A stretch of DNA of 64,000 nt from Brenneria bubanii (GCF_022378355.1 NZ_JAKMAJ010000004.1:248001-312000); one strand, 5' to 3'. Shown: positions 16,779-26,099, counted from the first letter of the stretch. Translations and numbers: made by a program. Notes: generated by a model not told the origin, from the letters alone.

Positions 16779-18446
16779 ATGAACAGGAATTATACGATCG
16801 GCGATTATTTATTGGATCGTCTGACACAAACCGGCATCCAGCACATTTTCGGCGTGCCTGGTGATTACAACCTGCAATTTCTTGATCATGTCATCAGTCA
16901 CCCTGATATTACCTGGGTCGGTTGCGCCAACGAGCTCAACGCCGCTTATGCCGCCGATGGCTATGCGCGCTGTAAACCCGCCGCCGCGTTGCTTACCACT
17001 TTTGGCGCCGGCGAGCTCAGCGCCATCAACGGGATTGCCGGCAGCTATGCCGAATACGTCTCCGTGATTCATATTGTGGTTGCTCCCAGACTGTCATCGC
17101 AACAGCAAGGCGAATTACTGCACCATACCTTGGGTGATGGCGATTTTAATCATTTTCTGCGCATGGCGATGGAAGTTACCGTCGCTCATGCCAGCCTCAC
17201 CATCGACAATGCCGCGGCTGAAATCGATCGGGTCATTGGCGAAACTCTCGTTCACCATCGGCCGGTCTATTTATTTCTGCCGTTGGATGTCGCAGCCGCG
17301 CCGACCAACGATCGTCCTTATCCGCTGACGCCGGCGTCACCCTGGTGCGATGAAACCTCTCTCCAGTGCTTTACCAAGGCTGCGACGGAAAAACTGCGCC
17401 AGGCGAATTCGGTGTCGCTGCTCGCCGATTTCCTGGCGCAACGTTTTGGCGCGACAGAGGCATTACGGCGATGGCTTGATTCCACCTATTTCGCACACGC
17501 CACCTTGCTGATGGGGAAGGGCACGCTCAACGAACAGCAAGCCGGTTTTACCGGCACTTATGCCGGCGGCGGCAGTGAGCCGACGGTCAAATCCCATATT
17601 GAAGAGGCTGACGTTATCATCAGCGTCGGCGTCCGCTTTACCGACACCATCACCACCGGATTCAGTCATCAGATTCCGCCGGAAAAATGCATTGATGTTC
17701 AGCCCACTCAGGCACGCGTTGGCTTGCAGATTTTCCCGGCGATTCCGATGCTGAAAGCGATTGAAGCGCTGGAAAAAATAACCGCCATGTTTTCATGCCG
17801 CTGGCAATACCGCGAGATTAAGCCGCCGGTATTGCCCTTGCCGGCGCACCAAAACAAGCTGAGCCAGCGCGCATTTTGGCGGCAAATTCAACATTTCATA
17901 CATGCCGGCGATATTATCGTCGCCGAGCAGGGAACCGCCTGTTTTGGCGCAGCCATGCTAAGGCTGCCGCGGGACTGTCATTTCATCGTGCAGCCGCTGT
18001 GGGGATCGATCGGTTATTCATTATCCGCGGCGTTCGGGGCGCAGATAGCCTCTCCCACTCGCCGGGTGATTTTGTTGATCGGCGATGGTTCATTTCAGCT
18101 TACGGCGCAGGAACTCGGCTCAATTATTCGGGACGATCTCAGGATAGTGATCTTTGTTCTCAATAATCAGGGTTACACCGTCGAAAGAGCGATACACGGA
18201 CCGGATCAACGCTACAATGACATTGCTTGCTGGAACTGGACGCAACTTCCGGCTGCATTGGGCGGTGAGAATCGTGAAATGCTGATCCGCAAAACCAGTA
18301 CGCCAAAGCAGTTGGCTCAGGCTCTGGAGCAGATAGAGCAAGCGCGTCGTCTTTCACTGGTCGAGGTTGTTTTACCGAGAATGGATGTACCGGATTTGCT
18401 GCAATCGATATCCCAATCGCTTGAGAAACGTAATGCAGTTCATTAA
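16779..18446 (+). CDS. ipdC: Indole-3-pyruvate (or phenylpyruvate) decarboxylase
   Basis: Thiamine-diphosphate decarboxylase of 555 residues, the usual length of enterobacterial IpdC. The cofactor-activating Glu is in GCANELNAAYAADGYAR (near residue 52) and the paired His of the active site in LLHHTLGDGDF (near residues 114-115). The GDG-type cofactor motif reads LIGDGSFQLTAQE and ends with LNNQGYTVER. IpdC converts indole-3-pyruvate to indole-3-acetaldehyde, the key step of auxin synthesis in Enterobacter and Pantoea. It appears monocistronic, with its own leader and no partner gene. Confidence 0.9.
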   Translation: MNRNYTIGDYLLDRLTQTGIQHIFGVPGDYNLQFLDHVISHPDITWVGCANELNAAYAADGYARCKPAAALLTTFGAGELSAINGIAGSYAEYVSVIHIVVAPRLSSQQQGELLHHTLGDGDFNHFLRMAMEVTVAHASLTIDNAAAEIDRVIGETLVHHRPVYLFLPLDVAAAPTNDRPYPLTPASPWCDETSLQCFTKAATEKLRQANSVSLLADFLAQRFGATEALRRWLDSTYFAHATLLMGKGTLNEQQAGFTGTYAGGGSEPTVKSHIEEADVIISVGVRFTDTITTGFSHQIPPEKCIDVQPTQARVGLQIFPAIPMLKAIEALEKITAMFSCRWQYREIKPPVLPLPAHQNKLSQRAFWRQIQHFIHAGDIIVAEQGTACFGAAMLRLPRDCHFIVQPLWGSIGYSLSAAFGAQIASPTRRVILLIGDGSFQLTAQELGSIIRDDLRIVIFVLNNQGYTVERAIHGPDQRYNDIACWNWTQLPAALGGENREMLIRKTSTPKQLAQALEQIEQARRLSLVEVVLPRMDVPDLLQSISQSLEKRNAVH

Positions 18447-18672
18447 TCATAAGGCGCTCAGATGAACGCCTCAGATTAATGACACAGCGTGGTTTATTGA
18501 CATTAATGACCCGTCCCGGTCAGCTGCCCGAGGAAAGAAGCTGAACCTATCCCTTCCCCTGCGAACAGCAGGCCGGCCTGGAGCCAAACGAGAATGATTT
18601 TCGGCAGACCCGTGTCTTATTTTATGTTTTACGTAATACCCTGGTGTTGACTAAATAATCCGCGCGCTGGGA

Positions 18673-20007
18673 TTAGTGGAAAAACTCTGCAATTAATGCC
18701 GCGCCAATAAAGGTGCCGAAGTTGGCGACAAAAGACACCACGACAATTCTCCAGCCCAGTTTGCGAAACGCGGGCAAATCTTTGGCAATAGAGAGGCCGG
18801 CAAAGGTTAGCATCGGCGTAATGATGGAAAGCATGTTGATGCTGCCGGTTAACGTCGCGATCTCCTTCGCCCACGGGCACCATGGCGATGTGGCGAACAT
18901 GGCGATAACCGACACCCAGCAGACGGTCGGGATTTTTCCGCGGGTGAGTTTGTAAACGATATCACCCAACAGCGAGACCAAAATCAGGATTAAACAGCCG
19001 GCGACAACGTCGAATGAAAAATGGCCAAAGGCAATCCAGTTCGCCACGGAAGAGAGTATGGCGGTGGCAAACCAGGCGATGATTTTATCCGACCAGGAAA
19101 GGCTGCTGGACGATTCTTTTACTGCCTGAAGAGCCTGTTCGTCATTGGCTTGTTCCGCCGTGCTCTTTTTCGATCTTTTTCCCAGGATGGGTTCGAGAAT
19201 TTTATATGACGCAACCGCCAGCGGCAGGGAAATGAAGAGCGTAAAATACGTGCCGAAGGTGGTGGTAAGCAGGTTGGATGCGGCGGCAAGAGCCATCACG
19301 GTCTCTGCGGTTTGCTTATCAACCTGAGCGGCGATGGCGCCGGATGCCGCGGCCATCATACTGCCGGAGCCTACGCCGGAAGCCATGGCTAGCGAACGCG
19401 GATCGAAGATGTTCAGGCTGGTGATAAACCCGGCCACGATAGCAATGAAAACGGCGCCGAACAGCGTACCGGTGAGGTACTCGGCCAGAACGCCGCGTCC
19501 TTCCGGTGAACTCATGCCATATTTTTCGCCGATGATGGCGAGGCTTGGCTCCCGACCGACGGAAAAGGTGGCGCCGATCGCCTCGCGCTTAATGCCTAAC
19601 AGCAGCGCGACGGGCATCGCCAGCAATACGGTGCCGACGAAATGCCCCAATTCCTGAAAGGCCAGCGCCCATCCCGCATTGGCGATAACCGGCAATGAAC
19701 CGCCGACGACAACGCCCAGCTTGGCAATAAAAATAAGCAAAGCCGGTTGCAGAATATGTGAGGCAATAACCTGTCTGTTGCGGGTTAAAGAAAATGCGGA
19801 AGAGGATTTGTAACTCAGCGTGCCTAATATCGCGCCGATAATCAAAGCCCATATCATGGGCAATAAAACAACTTTAGCCGACCCTAGCGGAATAGATATT
19901 GAACCAATGAGCTCTGCCACGATAAGTACAATAACAGCCCATAAATATATGGGAATGTAGTCTTTTAAGCATCTTGATTGATCAAGACCAAGCGTTTTCA
20001 CGTGCAT
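18673..20007 (-). CDS. DUF3100 family multipass membrane protein
   Basis: Integral membrane protein of 444 residues with about ten hydrophobic helices, recognised as DUF3100. Typical segments are IWALIIGAILGTLSYKSS, ATFSVGREPSLAIIGEKYGM, ASGVGSGSMMAAASGAIA and ISIITPMLTFAGLSIAKD-like sequence near the C-terminus. A charged cytoplasmic loop (GKRSKKSTAEQANDEQ) lies near residues 275-290. The family is uncharacterised and is thought to be a transporter. The neighbouring M20 amidohydrolase and serine deaminase suggest transport of an N-acyl amino acid or its product. This is inference from context. Confidence 0.85.
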   Translation of the reverse strand: MHVKTLGLDQSRCLKDYIPIYLWAVIVLIVAELIGSISIPLGSAKVVLLPMIWALIIGAILGTLSYKSSSAFSLTRNRQVIASHILQPALLIFIAKLGVVVGGSLPVIANAGWALAFQELGHFVGTVLLAMPVALLLGIKREAIGATFSVGREPSLAIIGEKYGMSSPEGRGVLAEYLTGTLFGAVFIAIVAGFITSLNIFDPRSLAMASGVGSGSMMAAASGAIAAQVDKQTAETVMALAAASNLLTTTFGTYFTLFISLPLAVASYKILEPILGKRSKKSTAEQANDEQALQAVKESSSSLSWSDKIIAWFATAILSSVANWIAFGHFSFDVVAGCLILILVSLLGDIVYKLTRGKIPTVCWVSVIAMFATSPWCPWAKEIATLTGSINMLSIITPMLTFAGLSIAKDLPAFRKLGWRIVVVSFVANFGTFIGAALIAEFFH

Positions 20008-20112
20008 TTTATTTCTCTTCTCTTGTTACATTGTCAAGGATTCATTAATGACTCGTGGGAATAATGAAAGTTATTATTGTTATAAGTCCGAGTATGTTAG
20101 ATGCCGACAGGT

Positions 20113-20144
20113 GCAACAATATCTGAAAATGAAAATATTGTTGC
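20113..20144. promoter_or_regulatory. Inverted repeat upstream of the DUF3100 gene
   Basis: Two perfect 10-base arms, GCAACAATAT (20113-20122) and ATATTGTTGC (20135-20144), are separated by 12 bases and lie about 110-140 bases before the DUF3100 start. The same GTTGC/GCAAC core occurs in the LysR promoter at 23721-23739, so this is a candidate site for that regulator. Confidence 0.5.
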
Positions 20145-20165
20145 GTTTAGAACAACACAGAGAAG

Positions 20166-20212
20166 GCCATAAGATAATCTTATTTTACTGAAAAATAAGA
20201 TTATCTTATGGC
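20166..20212. repeat. Perfect 21-base inverted repeat made of two internal palindromes
   Basis: Arms 20166-20186 and 20192-20212 are exact reverse complements with a five-base loop (ACTGA). Each arm contains its own 15-base palindrome, ATAAGAT-A-ATCTTAT and ATAAGAT-T-ATCTTAT, with centres 26 bases apart. It could be a long hairpin in the RNA downstream of the serine deaminase gene or a pair of tandem operators ahead of the DUF3100 gene. No T-tract follows, which argues against a simple terminator. Confidence 0.7.
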
Positions 20213-20383
20213 TAGTTGTGTGAATTATGAGCGGCGCCAAATTCACCGAAACGGTCGATTACTCGCCTTTTCAGGCGCGGTGATTGGGCTCTATATTGGT
20301 CAATATAATTGAACGCAATCCCGCGATTTTATAAAAAATGACGCTATTTTTCGTTTACGCTTAGTTCAGGCCGCTGGTGCTGA

Positions 20384-21760
20384 TCAACATTCGATGGTAT
20401 TGACCGCCAGTCCGCCCAGCGATGTCTCTTTATACTTTTCTGACATATCTTTCCCGGTTTCCTTCATCGTTCTGATGACCTTATCGAGCGAGACGAAGTG
20501 GCTGCCGTCGCCGCGTAACGCGATTTGCACTGCATTGACGGCCTTAACGGCGGCAATGGCATTACGCTCGATACAGGGCACCTGCACCAATCCGCCTACG
20601 GGATCGCAGGTCAGGCCCAGATTATGCTCCAGCCCGATTTCCGCCGCGTTCTCCAACTGTTCCGGCGTAGCGCCCAGTATCTCGGACAGCCCGGCGGCGG
20701 CCATCGCGCAGGCGGATCCCACTTCGCCCTGGCAGCCGACTTCCGCACCGGAAATCGAGGCGTTCAGCTTGCACAGAATGCCGACGGCGGCGGCGCTTAA
20801 GAAAAATTTGACCACATCTTCCTCGCAGGCCTCCGGCGAAAACTTCATGTAATAGTGAAGCACGGCCGGAATAATGCCGGCGGCGCCGTTGGTCGGCGCC
20901 GTGACCACACGCCCGCCGGCGGCGTTCTCTTCATTAACCGCCAAAGCGAAAAGGTTGACCCATTCCATGGCGCTAAGCGTAGACGTGATAATGTTCGGCT
21001 TGTTGACATCAAGAAGACGCTGATGAAACTGGTGCGCCCGGCGTTTCACCTGTAAACCGCCGGGCAATACGCCCTCGTGCTTGATGCCGTTATTGACGCA
21101 CTGCTGCATAACGGACCAGATGGACAATATTTTTGTCCGCACTTCCTCTTCGCTGCGCCAGCACTTCTCATTCTCCATCATCAGCTTACTGACGGACAAC
21201 CGATGAGTCTTGCATAAGTGCAATAGCTCCGCGGCGCTGCGGAAGGGATAGGGGAGCCTGGTTTCATCATCAACCAGCACCCCTTCCTGCGCCTGTTGCT
21301 GATTAACAATGAATCCGCCGCCGATAGAATAGAGCGTATCCGAATAAATTTCTGCCTGTTGTCCCCATGCCGTGAGCGTCATGGCGTTGGGGTGGTAAGG
21401 CAGACTTTGTTGCAGGAAGATCACATCATCGTGATAGTCGAAGGCAATGGGATGCTGATTGTTTAACTTCAATACGCGATCGCGCTTTATGGTCTCAACC
21501 AGGCCGTTCACCCGATCCGTATCAATGGTCTCTGGTTCAAATCCCATCAGCCCGAGCAGTATGGCATTGTCCGTTCCGTGCCCTACGCCGGTGGCGGATA
21601 ATGAACCATAAAGTTTGATCTGAACGCGATGGGTCTGCTCGATCAATTTATTTTCCCTAAGGTGCTCAATAAATTGACAGGCAGCGCGCATCGGGCCGAC
21701 GGTATGCGAACTGGATGGTCCGATGCCGATTTTGAACAGATCAAAAACGCTTAACGCCAT
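20384..21760 (-). CDS. L-serine ammonia-lyase (SdaA/SdaB family)
   Basis: Iron-sulfur L-serine deaminase of 458 residues, similar in length to E. coli SdaA and SdaB. The N-terminal beta domain starts with [19 protein letters not shown]. The C-terminal alpha domain carries the cluster cysteines in [31 protein letters not shown] and [20 protein letters not shown]. It converts L-serine to pyruvate and ammonia. The gene lies between the M20 amidohydrolase and the DUF3100 protein, so serine or a related amino acid released by the amidohydrolase is a plausible substrate. Confidence 0.93.
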   Translation of the reverse strand: MALSVFDLFKIGIGPSSSHTVGPMRAACQFIEHLRENKLIEQTHRVQIKLYGSLSATGVGHGTDNAILLGLMGFEPETIDTDRVNGLVETIKRDRVLKLNNQHPIAFDYHDDVIFLQQSLPYHPNAMTLTAWGQQAEIYSDTLYSIGGGFIVNQQQAQEGVLVDDETRLPYPFRSAAELLHLCKTHRLSVSKLMMENEKCWRSEEEVRTKILSIWSVMQQCVNNGIKHEGVLPGGLQVKRRAHQFHQRLLDVNKPNIITSTLSAMEWVNLFALAVNEENAAGGRVVTAPTNGAAGIIPAVLHYYMKFSPEACEEDVVKFFLSAAAVGILCKLNASISGAEVGCQGEVGSACAMAAAGLSEILGATPEQLENAAEIGLEHNLGLTCDPVGGLVQVPCIERNAIAAVKAVNAVQIALRGDGSHFVSLDKVIRTMKETGKDMSEKYKETSLGGLAVNTIEC

Positions 21761-21817
21761 AAAAAACCTCGGTCAGGGTAGTAGCTAATCGCAATATCTG
21801 ATGATGCATCATCGCCG

Positions 21818-22975
21818 TCAGGATTTCAGTAACAGCTTTTCGACCAACGATGTCCATGATTCGACACCCGGCTTAATCAACTCGTCATTAAAATCGTAAT
21901 AAGCATTATGCAGCGGTTTTGATGGCGCGGCTCCGTCGGAACCAAGCCAGAAATAGGCGCCGGGACAGGCTTCCAGCATGCAGGCAAAATCTTCGGACGC
22001 CATCGAAGGATTGATCTGCCAATGCACCTTGGATTCGCCTAATACGCTGCTGACGGCTTCGCGCACGTTTAGCGCTTCCTGCTCGTGGTTCATGGTTACC
22101 GGATAGCCGGGATAGTAAGTGATTTCGCCGTTGACGCCGAAAACGCGCGGCAGTTCATTGACAAATTCGTCAATCAGATTTTTAACCTTGATCCGCACAT
22201 CGGTCTGTAAACATCGCATGGTGCCGCGCAGCGTCACCTTCTCAGGTATCACGTTAATCGCTTCGCCGCCGGAAATTTGCGTAATGCTGACCACGGCGGA
22301 TGATTGCGGCGATAAGCGACGGGCGGCGATGGTTTGCAGCGATTGTATCAACTGCGAGGCGGCGATGATCGGATCGGCGCCGTTTTCCGGCATTGCCGCA
22401 TGACAGCTTTTGCCGGTCAGGGTGATTTCGAACGAGTCCAGCGAGGCCATCATGGCGCCGCTGCTTAAGCCCACATGGCCGACCGGTAAGCCGGGCCAGT
22501 TATGCAGGGCGTAGATGCCGTCCATGGGAAAACGTTCAAATAGACCGTCCGCGACCATTTTGTAGGCGCCGCCGAGGTTTTCTTCGGCGGGTTGAAACAC
22601 GAAATGCACCGTGCCGCTAAAGTTGCGGGTTTCACTCAAGTGCTTGGCGGCGGCCAGTAAAATCGCCGTGTGCCCATCATGACCGCAGGCGTGCATCACG
22701 CCTTTATTACGTGACTTGTGGCTGGCCTCGCCAAGCTCGGTGATCGGTAATGCATCCATATCGGCACGCAGCCCAATCGTCGGCCCCTGACCATTTTCCA
22801 GCGTCGCCACGATGCCGGTGCCGCCCAGTCCGGTATGAACCTGAAGGCCGAATGACGTGAGTAGTTCAGCCACGCGTTGAGACGTGGCGTATTCTTCATA
22901 CCCTAATTCGGGATTAGCATGGAATTCATGACGCCATGCGGTGGCTTCAGCGATTAAATGTTGTGAAATAGGCAT
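21818..22975 (-). CDS. M20 family amidohydrolase (hippurate hydrolase/N-acyl amino acid deacylase type)
   Basis: Metal-dependent amidohydrolase of 385 residues. The metal ligands are in GLRADMDALPI and MHACGHDGHTAILL, the general base in FVFQPAEENLGGAYKM, and the C-terminal His region in WLGSDGAAPSKPLHNAYYDFND. This class hydrolyses N-acyl amino acids such as hippurate, N-acetyl amino acids or auxin-amino acid conjugates. There is no signal peptide. Downstream on the same strand are the serine deaminase and the DUF3100 membrane protein, and a LysR gene lies beyond on the other strand. Given the nearby ipdC gene, an auxin-conjugate hydrolase is possible but unproven. Confidence 0.9.
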   Translation of the reverse strand: MPISQHLIAEATAWRHEFHANPELGYEEYATSQRVAELLTSFGLQVHTGLGGTGIVATLENGQGPTIGLRADMDALPITELGEASHKSRNKGVMHACGHDGHTAILLAAAKHLSETRNFSGTVHFVFQPAEENLGGAYKMVADGLFERFPMDGIYALHNWPGLPVGHVGLSSGAMMASLDSFEITLTGKSCHAAMPENGADPIIAASQLIQSLQTIAARRLSPQSSAVVSITQISGGEAINVIPEKVTLRGTMRCLQTDVRIKVKNLIDEFVNELPRVFGVNGEITYYPGYPVTMNHEQEALNVREAVSSVLGESKVHWQINPSMASEDFACMLEACPGAYFWLGSDGAAPSKPLHNAYYDFNDELIKPGVESWTSLVEKLLLKS

Positions 22976-22979
22976 CAGG

Positions 22980-23636
22980 TTATTCCTCTCCAGCGCCGTA
23001 ATTAAAACCAGACAGCCTGTGCTCTGCGCTTTTAAGCCAGAGACGCGTCACTTCACTGTCGGCACGTAAAACGTCAATATCCGATGAACATCGATACCGG
23101 CGGTCATGGGCGATGCGGATGACATCGGCCTGATGGCGAAGCGGCGCGGTAACGACCAAAGGGGCGATGATGTCTTCATCGGCTGCGTGAATGTCGCCAT
23201 TTCCTGCGGGCAGGGTTGGCGCGATGTCGTTTCGCCAGACATCGGGGGCGAAAACGCGATCACCCTTTGCAGACGCCTCATTCGCTGGCGCGGATTTTCG
23301 CCGGGCGAGAATGGGCTGATTGGGTTTGGCGGTGTCGATCGGCCTGACCTCGGTGGTTTTATCTTCCGGATTGGCAACATGAATTTTGGCCGAAGCCGCC
23401 GCTAAACCGGAAATGAATTTTTTATCTATCGTTTTCTCAACCCGCCGATGCGAGTCAGACGCGCCGCGCCGATGCACAGAGCCAAAGCACGTCAATCCAG
23501 TCTCTGGACGCCCGGCCTCCGTCAGTACGGCCCGGCAATCTGCATAAAGAACGTGGCTGTTCGTGGCGTCATGTATCGATGTCGCGCCTTTCCTGCTGAA
23601 GGAGTCGGCATAACCAACAGGGTTTGATGAGAACAT
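22980..23636 (-). CDS. Doubtful open frame of unknown function
   Basis: A 218-codon frame between the amidohydrolase gene and the LysR promoter, ending 4 bases before the amidohydrolase start. I recognise no domain in it. Its composition is Ala/Asp/Arg-rich without hydrophobic core segments, and overlapping frames of about 100 codons exist on both strands here. It may be a decayed gene, a real orphan, or non-coding leader sequence. No good ribosome-binding site was seen at its first ATG. Confidence 0.22.
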   Translation of the reverse strand: MFSSNPVGYADSFSRKGATSIHDATNSHVLYADCRAVLTEAGRPETGLTCFGSVHRRGASDSHRRVEKTIDKKFISGLAAASAKIHVANPEDKTTEVRPIDTAKPNQPILARRKSAPANEASAKGDRVFAPDVWRNDIAPTLPAGNGDIHAADEDIIAPLVVTAPLRHQADVIRIAHDRRYRCSSDIDVLRADSEVTRLWLKSAEHRLSGFNYGAGEE

Positions 23637-23699
23637 GACGGCTGCTTGATTGAGAATTTTAATGTTGAGCGAGTATAGACATTGGTGGAAAATCTAATC

Positions 23700-23745
23700 A
23701 ATAATCAAAATTTCAAATTTTGTTGCCATCATCGCAACACTCATT
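23700..23745. promoter_or_regulatory. Dyads in the LysR autoregulatory region
   Basis: Two dyads lie just before the LysR start. The first is a perfect palindrome at 23706-23722 (CAAAATTT-C-AAATTTTG). The second has TGTTGC and GCAACA arms at 23721-23739 with a seven-base spacer. The second has the interrupted-dyad form of LysR-type binding sites and shares its GTTGC/GCAAC core with the repeat upstream of the DUF3100 gene. Confidence 0.55.
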
Positions 23746-23756
23746 GAAGGTGAGAA

Positions 23757-24665
23757 ATGAGCATCATTCAGGATCATCGCATCCGGTATTTCTATGAGGC
23801 AGTCAAACGCGGCAGCGTCAGAGCGGCGGCAGATTTTCTCAATGTGGCGCCTTCAGCCGTCAGTCGGCATATCAGCCAGCTTGAAAGCGAGCTGTCGACG
23901 GCGCTGGTGGAGCGTCATCGGCGCGGCGTGAGGCCGACGGAAGCCGGTGAAGAGGTTCTCGCCTATTATCGCTCACATATGGCTGAGCAAGATCTGTTGA
24001 TGGATACGCTGCAATCGCTGAAGGGTTTGCAGAGCGGTACGGTCTGTATCGCGATTGGCGAGGGATATATCGACGACGTTTCTTCCGTTTTGTGCCAATT
24101 TTCGGCGAAATACCCTTCGATAAAGATCAAGGTCTCGGTGTGCGGCAGCAATGAATTGCTGCGTCAGATTAGCGAAGATGAAGCCCATATCGGCGTGGTA
24201 TTTCATCCGGGGCGAGGACCTAAAATACGTACGCATTGCCACGCGGTTCACCCGGTATGCGCTGTGGTGAACAGAGAGCACCCGCTGTTTGCTATGCAGG
24301 AGCCGATTGATTTGAATCAGCTTAATCAATACCGACTGGCGCTGCCTGATGTATCGCACGGCGTCCGCCAGATTATTGCGGAGGCGGAAGAGGATTCCGG
24401 CATCACGCTGACGCCTACGCTGGTGTGTAATAATCTCTCCACGCTGAAACCCTATGCGCTGCATGGCGGCGTTACGCTTCTGCCGGTCTTCATGGCGCAG
24501 GAAGAGATCGATCAGAACAGACTGCGCGCCATTCCGCTGCATAACCCGGTCTTCTCTTCCACCAAAACACACGTTGTTACGCGTTTGGGGCGGCAACTCA
24601 GCGTGGGCGCAGGCCAATTATTACAACTGATGACTCAGGAAATGCGATCGCTGAAACCGCTGTGA
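23757..24665 (+). CDS. LysR family transcriptional regulator
   Basis: LysR regulator of 302 residues. The N-terminal helix-turn-helix is IRYFYEAVKRGSVRAAADFLNVAPSAVSRHISQLE (here given only as the region of residues 10-44). The effector domain starts near residue 90 (GTVCIAIGEGYIDDV). The ATG follows GAAGGTGAGAA. It is divergent from the amidohydrolase/serine deaminase/DUF3100 group and likely controls it. It converges on the uroporphyrinogen decarboxylase-like gene, which looks like a separate unit. Confidence 0.9.
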   Translation: MSIIQDHRIRYFYEAVKRGSVRAAADFLNVAPSAVSRHISQLESELSTALVERHRRGVRPTEAGEEVLAYYRSHMAEQDLLMDTLQSLKGLQSGTVCIAIGEGYIDDVSSVLCQFSAKYPSIKIKVSVCGSNELLRQISEDEAHIGVVFHPGRGPKIRTHCHAVHPVCAVVNREHPLFAMQEPIDLNQLNQYRLALPDVSHGVRQIIAEAEEDSGITLTPTLVCNNLSTLKPYALHGGVTLLPVFMAQEEIDQNRLRAIPLHNPVFSSTKTHVVTRLGRQLSVGAGQLLQLMTQEMRSLKPL

Positions 24666-24727
24666 CGCGCGTGCGTTTTAGCGCGCCGCGCCAGCGAATC
24701 AGGGAAAATAGCCGGCGCCGACGGCGT

Positions 24728-25729
24728 TTATATGCTATTGGCCACCTGTGCGGCCAACTTGATGTTATTAAAATCAGTATCTTTTGGCATGCTGCAATCG
24801 GCGCCTAACAACAACCCCGTCTTGCCATTACGGGCAATAATATCTCGCGTTTGTTTTTCGATTTCACCGGCGGCGCCTTGATATAGAACGCCTTGAGAGG
24901 TGTTATCAAATCCCCCCAGAATGGCTTTGCCGGGAAATAATCGCCGCCCGGCCTGCAGTGAAACCTTTTCTACGCAGGTCGCCCAATTGACGGCCTTGAC
25001 CGGATAGTGGGAAAAGTGCTGTAAGTTATTGATTCGGCCTTCAAAACCACAAATATGCAGTACGTTGTAATCGCTTAGCTGATTGGCTGAGTTGAGTACC
25101 CGCAATTGGCTGGGTTCAATATACCTGCGATAGTTTTCTTCGCTAAAGGTCGGGCTTTGTACGCTTTGCACACACAAATAGATGCCGTCAATATGCGCCT
25201 CATTGATGAGCCTTTCTACTAATCGGGTAATATCATCGGCTATTTTATTCAGGGCCAGTGAAAACACGTAGGGATCTTCTTCAACAAGGCGTGGAAATTT
25301 GTTTTTGTCGTTATCAACCATGTCGAATTTTAATCTGAAATAATATGCGGGGGCGAAAATGTTATATATGGCGGCTATTTCACCACCATAAGAAGAAACG
25401 ATTTCTTTAACCGCATCGACCTGTTTTACTATCCATTCATCATCATCACCTACGGACTCTATTTTTTTGAAGTCCTCAGCGCTATTGATTTCCGTATTAA
25501 GCACAGAAGGATGAAGAAGAAACGCGTCACTCATTATTTTAGTAAAGTCAGGACGGTTTTTTTTATAAAATTGCTGTTGCGAAATAATGTTTTTTTTGAT
25601 TGTTTCATCATTTTTATAACCATAAATTTGTTCATCGCTATTTAAAAAATGATGCCAAATGCTGGCTAAAACCTTTTCATTTTTATTATCCAATGAATCG
25701 AAAAAAATCTGTCGTTTATTTGCCGTCAT
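24728..25729 (-). CDS. Uroporphyrinogen decarboxylase-fold protein, MtaA/methyltransferase-like
   Basis: A 333-residue TIM-barrel protein of the URO-D superfamily. It has the zinc-ligand arrangement of corrinoid or thiol methyltransferases of this superfamily: His225 and Cys227 in VLHICGFEG and Cys312 in LLGADCSMP. A true haem-pathway HemE would not have this HxC...C set. The gene is AT-rich and uses AT-ending codons, unlike its left-hand neighbours. It is divergent from the ABC transporter and ATC-hydrolase-family genes, separated by a dyad at 25853-25890. A thiol- or sulfur-directed methyl transfer is a reasonable guess; no corrinoid protein gene is seen in the window. Confidence 0.78.
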   Translation of the reverse strand: MTANKRQIFFDSLDNKNEKVLASIWHHFLNSDEQIYGYKNDETIKKNIISQQQFYKKNRPDFTKIMSDAFLLHPSVLNTEINSAEDFKKIESVGDDDEWIVKQVDAVKEIVSSYGGEIAAIYNIFAPAYYFRLKFDMVDNDKNKFPRLVEEDPYVFSLALNKIADDITRLVERLINEAHIDGIYLCVQSVQSPTFSEENYRRYIEPSQLRVLNSANQLSDYNVLHICGFEGRINNLQHFSHYPVKAVNWATCVEKVSLQAGRRLFPGKAILGGFDNTSQGVLYQGAAGEIEKQTRDIIARNGKTGLLLGADCSMPKDTDFNNIKLAAQVANSI

Positions 25730-26099
25730 TGTGGGGTGCCCATTGAAAAAAGTAAGTTGAATATTTCTACATGGTACTCACTATTCTTTCCTGATATCAA
25801 TAGGTTAATGAGATTTTTATATTATTTTGTCAGCTATGTATATTCTCTAATATTATAATAATAACGAGGGTAACTATGTTATTATTATAACAATGATTTA
25901 TATCATTTTAATGACCAGGCTGGAACATCAAAGAAACGCTTTGTTCACATTGGAACAATTCAAGTCGCAGAAAGGCGACGACGCAAGTATGTGGCTAGAT
26001 CGAGTAACAAAGCCAGACATAGGCAACCTGAGGTATAACGGGGATAAAAAATATTGTTGCCCGCTAATGACGACGACATATGTAACATAGGAAATATTA
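25730..26099. promoter_or_regulatory. AT-rich divergent control region with a perfect dyad
   Basis: This 370-base interval between the URO-D-like gene and the ABC ATPase gene contains a perfect inverted repeat, with 13-base arms at 25853-25865 (TTATAATAATAAC) and 25878-25890 (GTTATTATTATAA) and a 12-base spacer. A 65-codon open frame at 25893-26090 has no recognisable content and is probably chance. No other gene was found. Confidence 0.5.

Noticed and set aside
24728-25729. HemE of haem synthesis
   Set aside because: The HxC...C metal site and the neighbourhood fit the methyltransferase-like branch of the URO-D superfamily, not the haem enzyme.
25893-26090. 65-codon frame ahead of the amino acid ABC transporter genes
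   Set aside because: No ribosome-binding site, no recognisable motif, and it lies inside the AT-rich control region next to the dyad.
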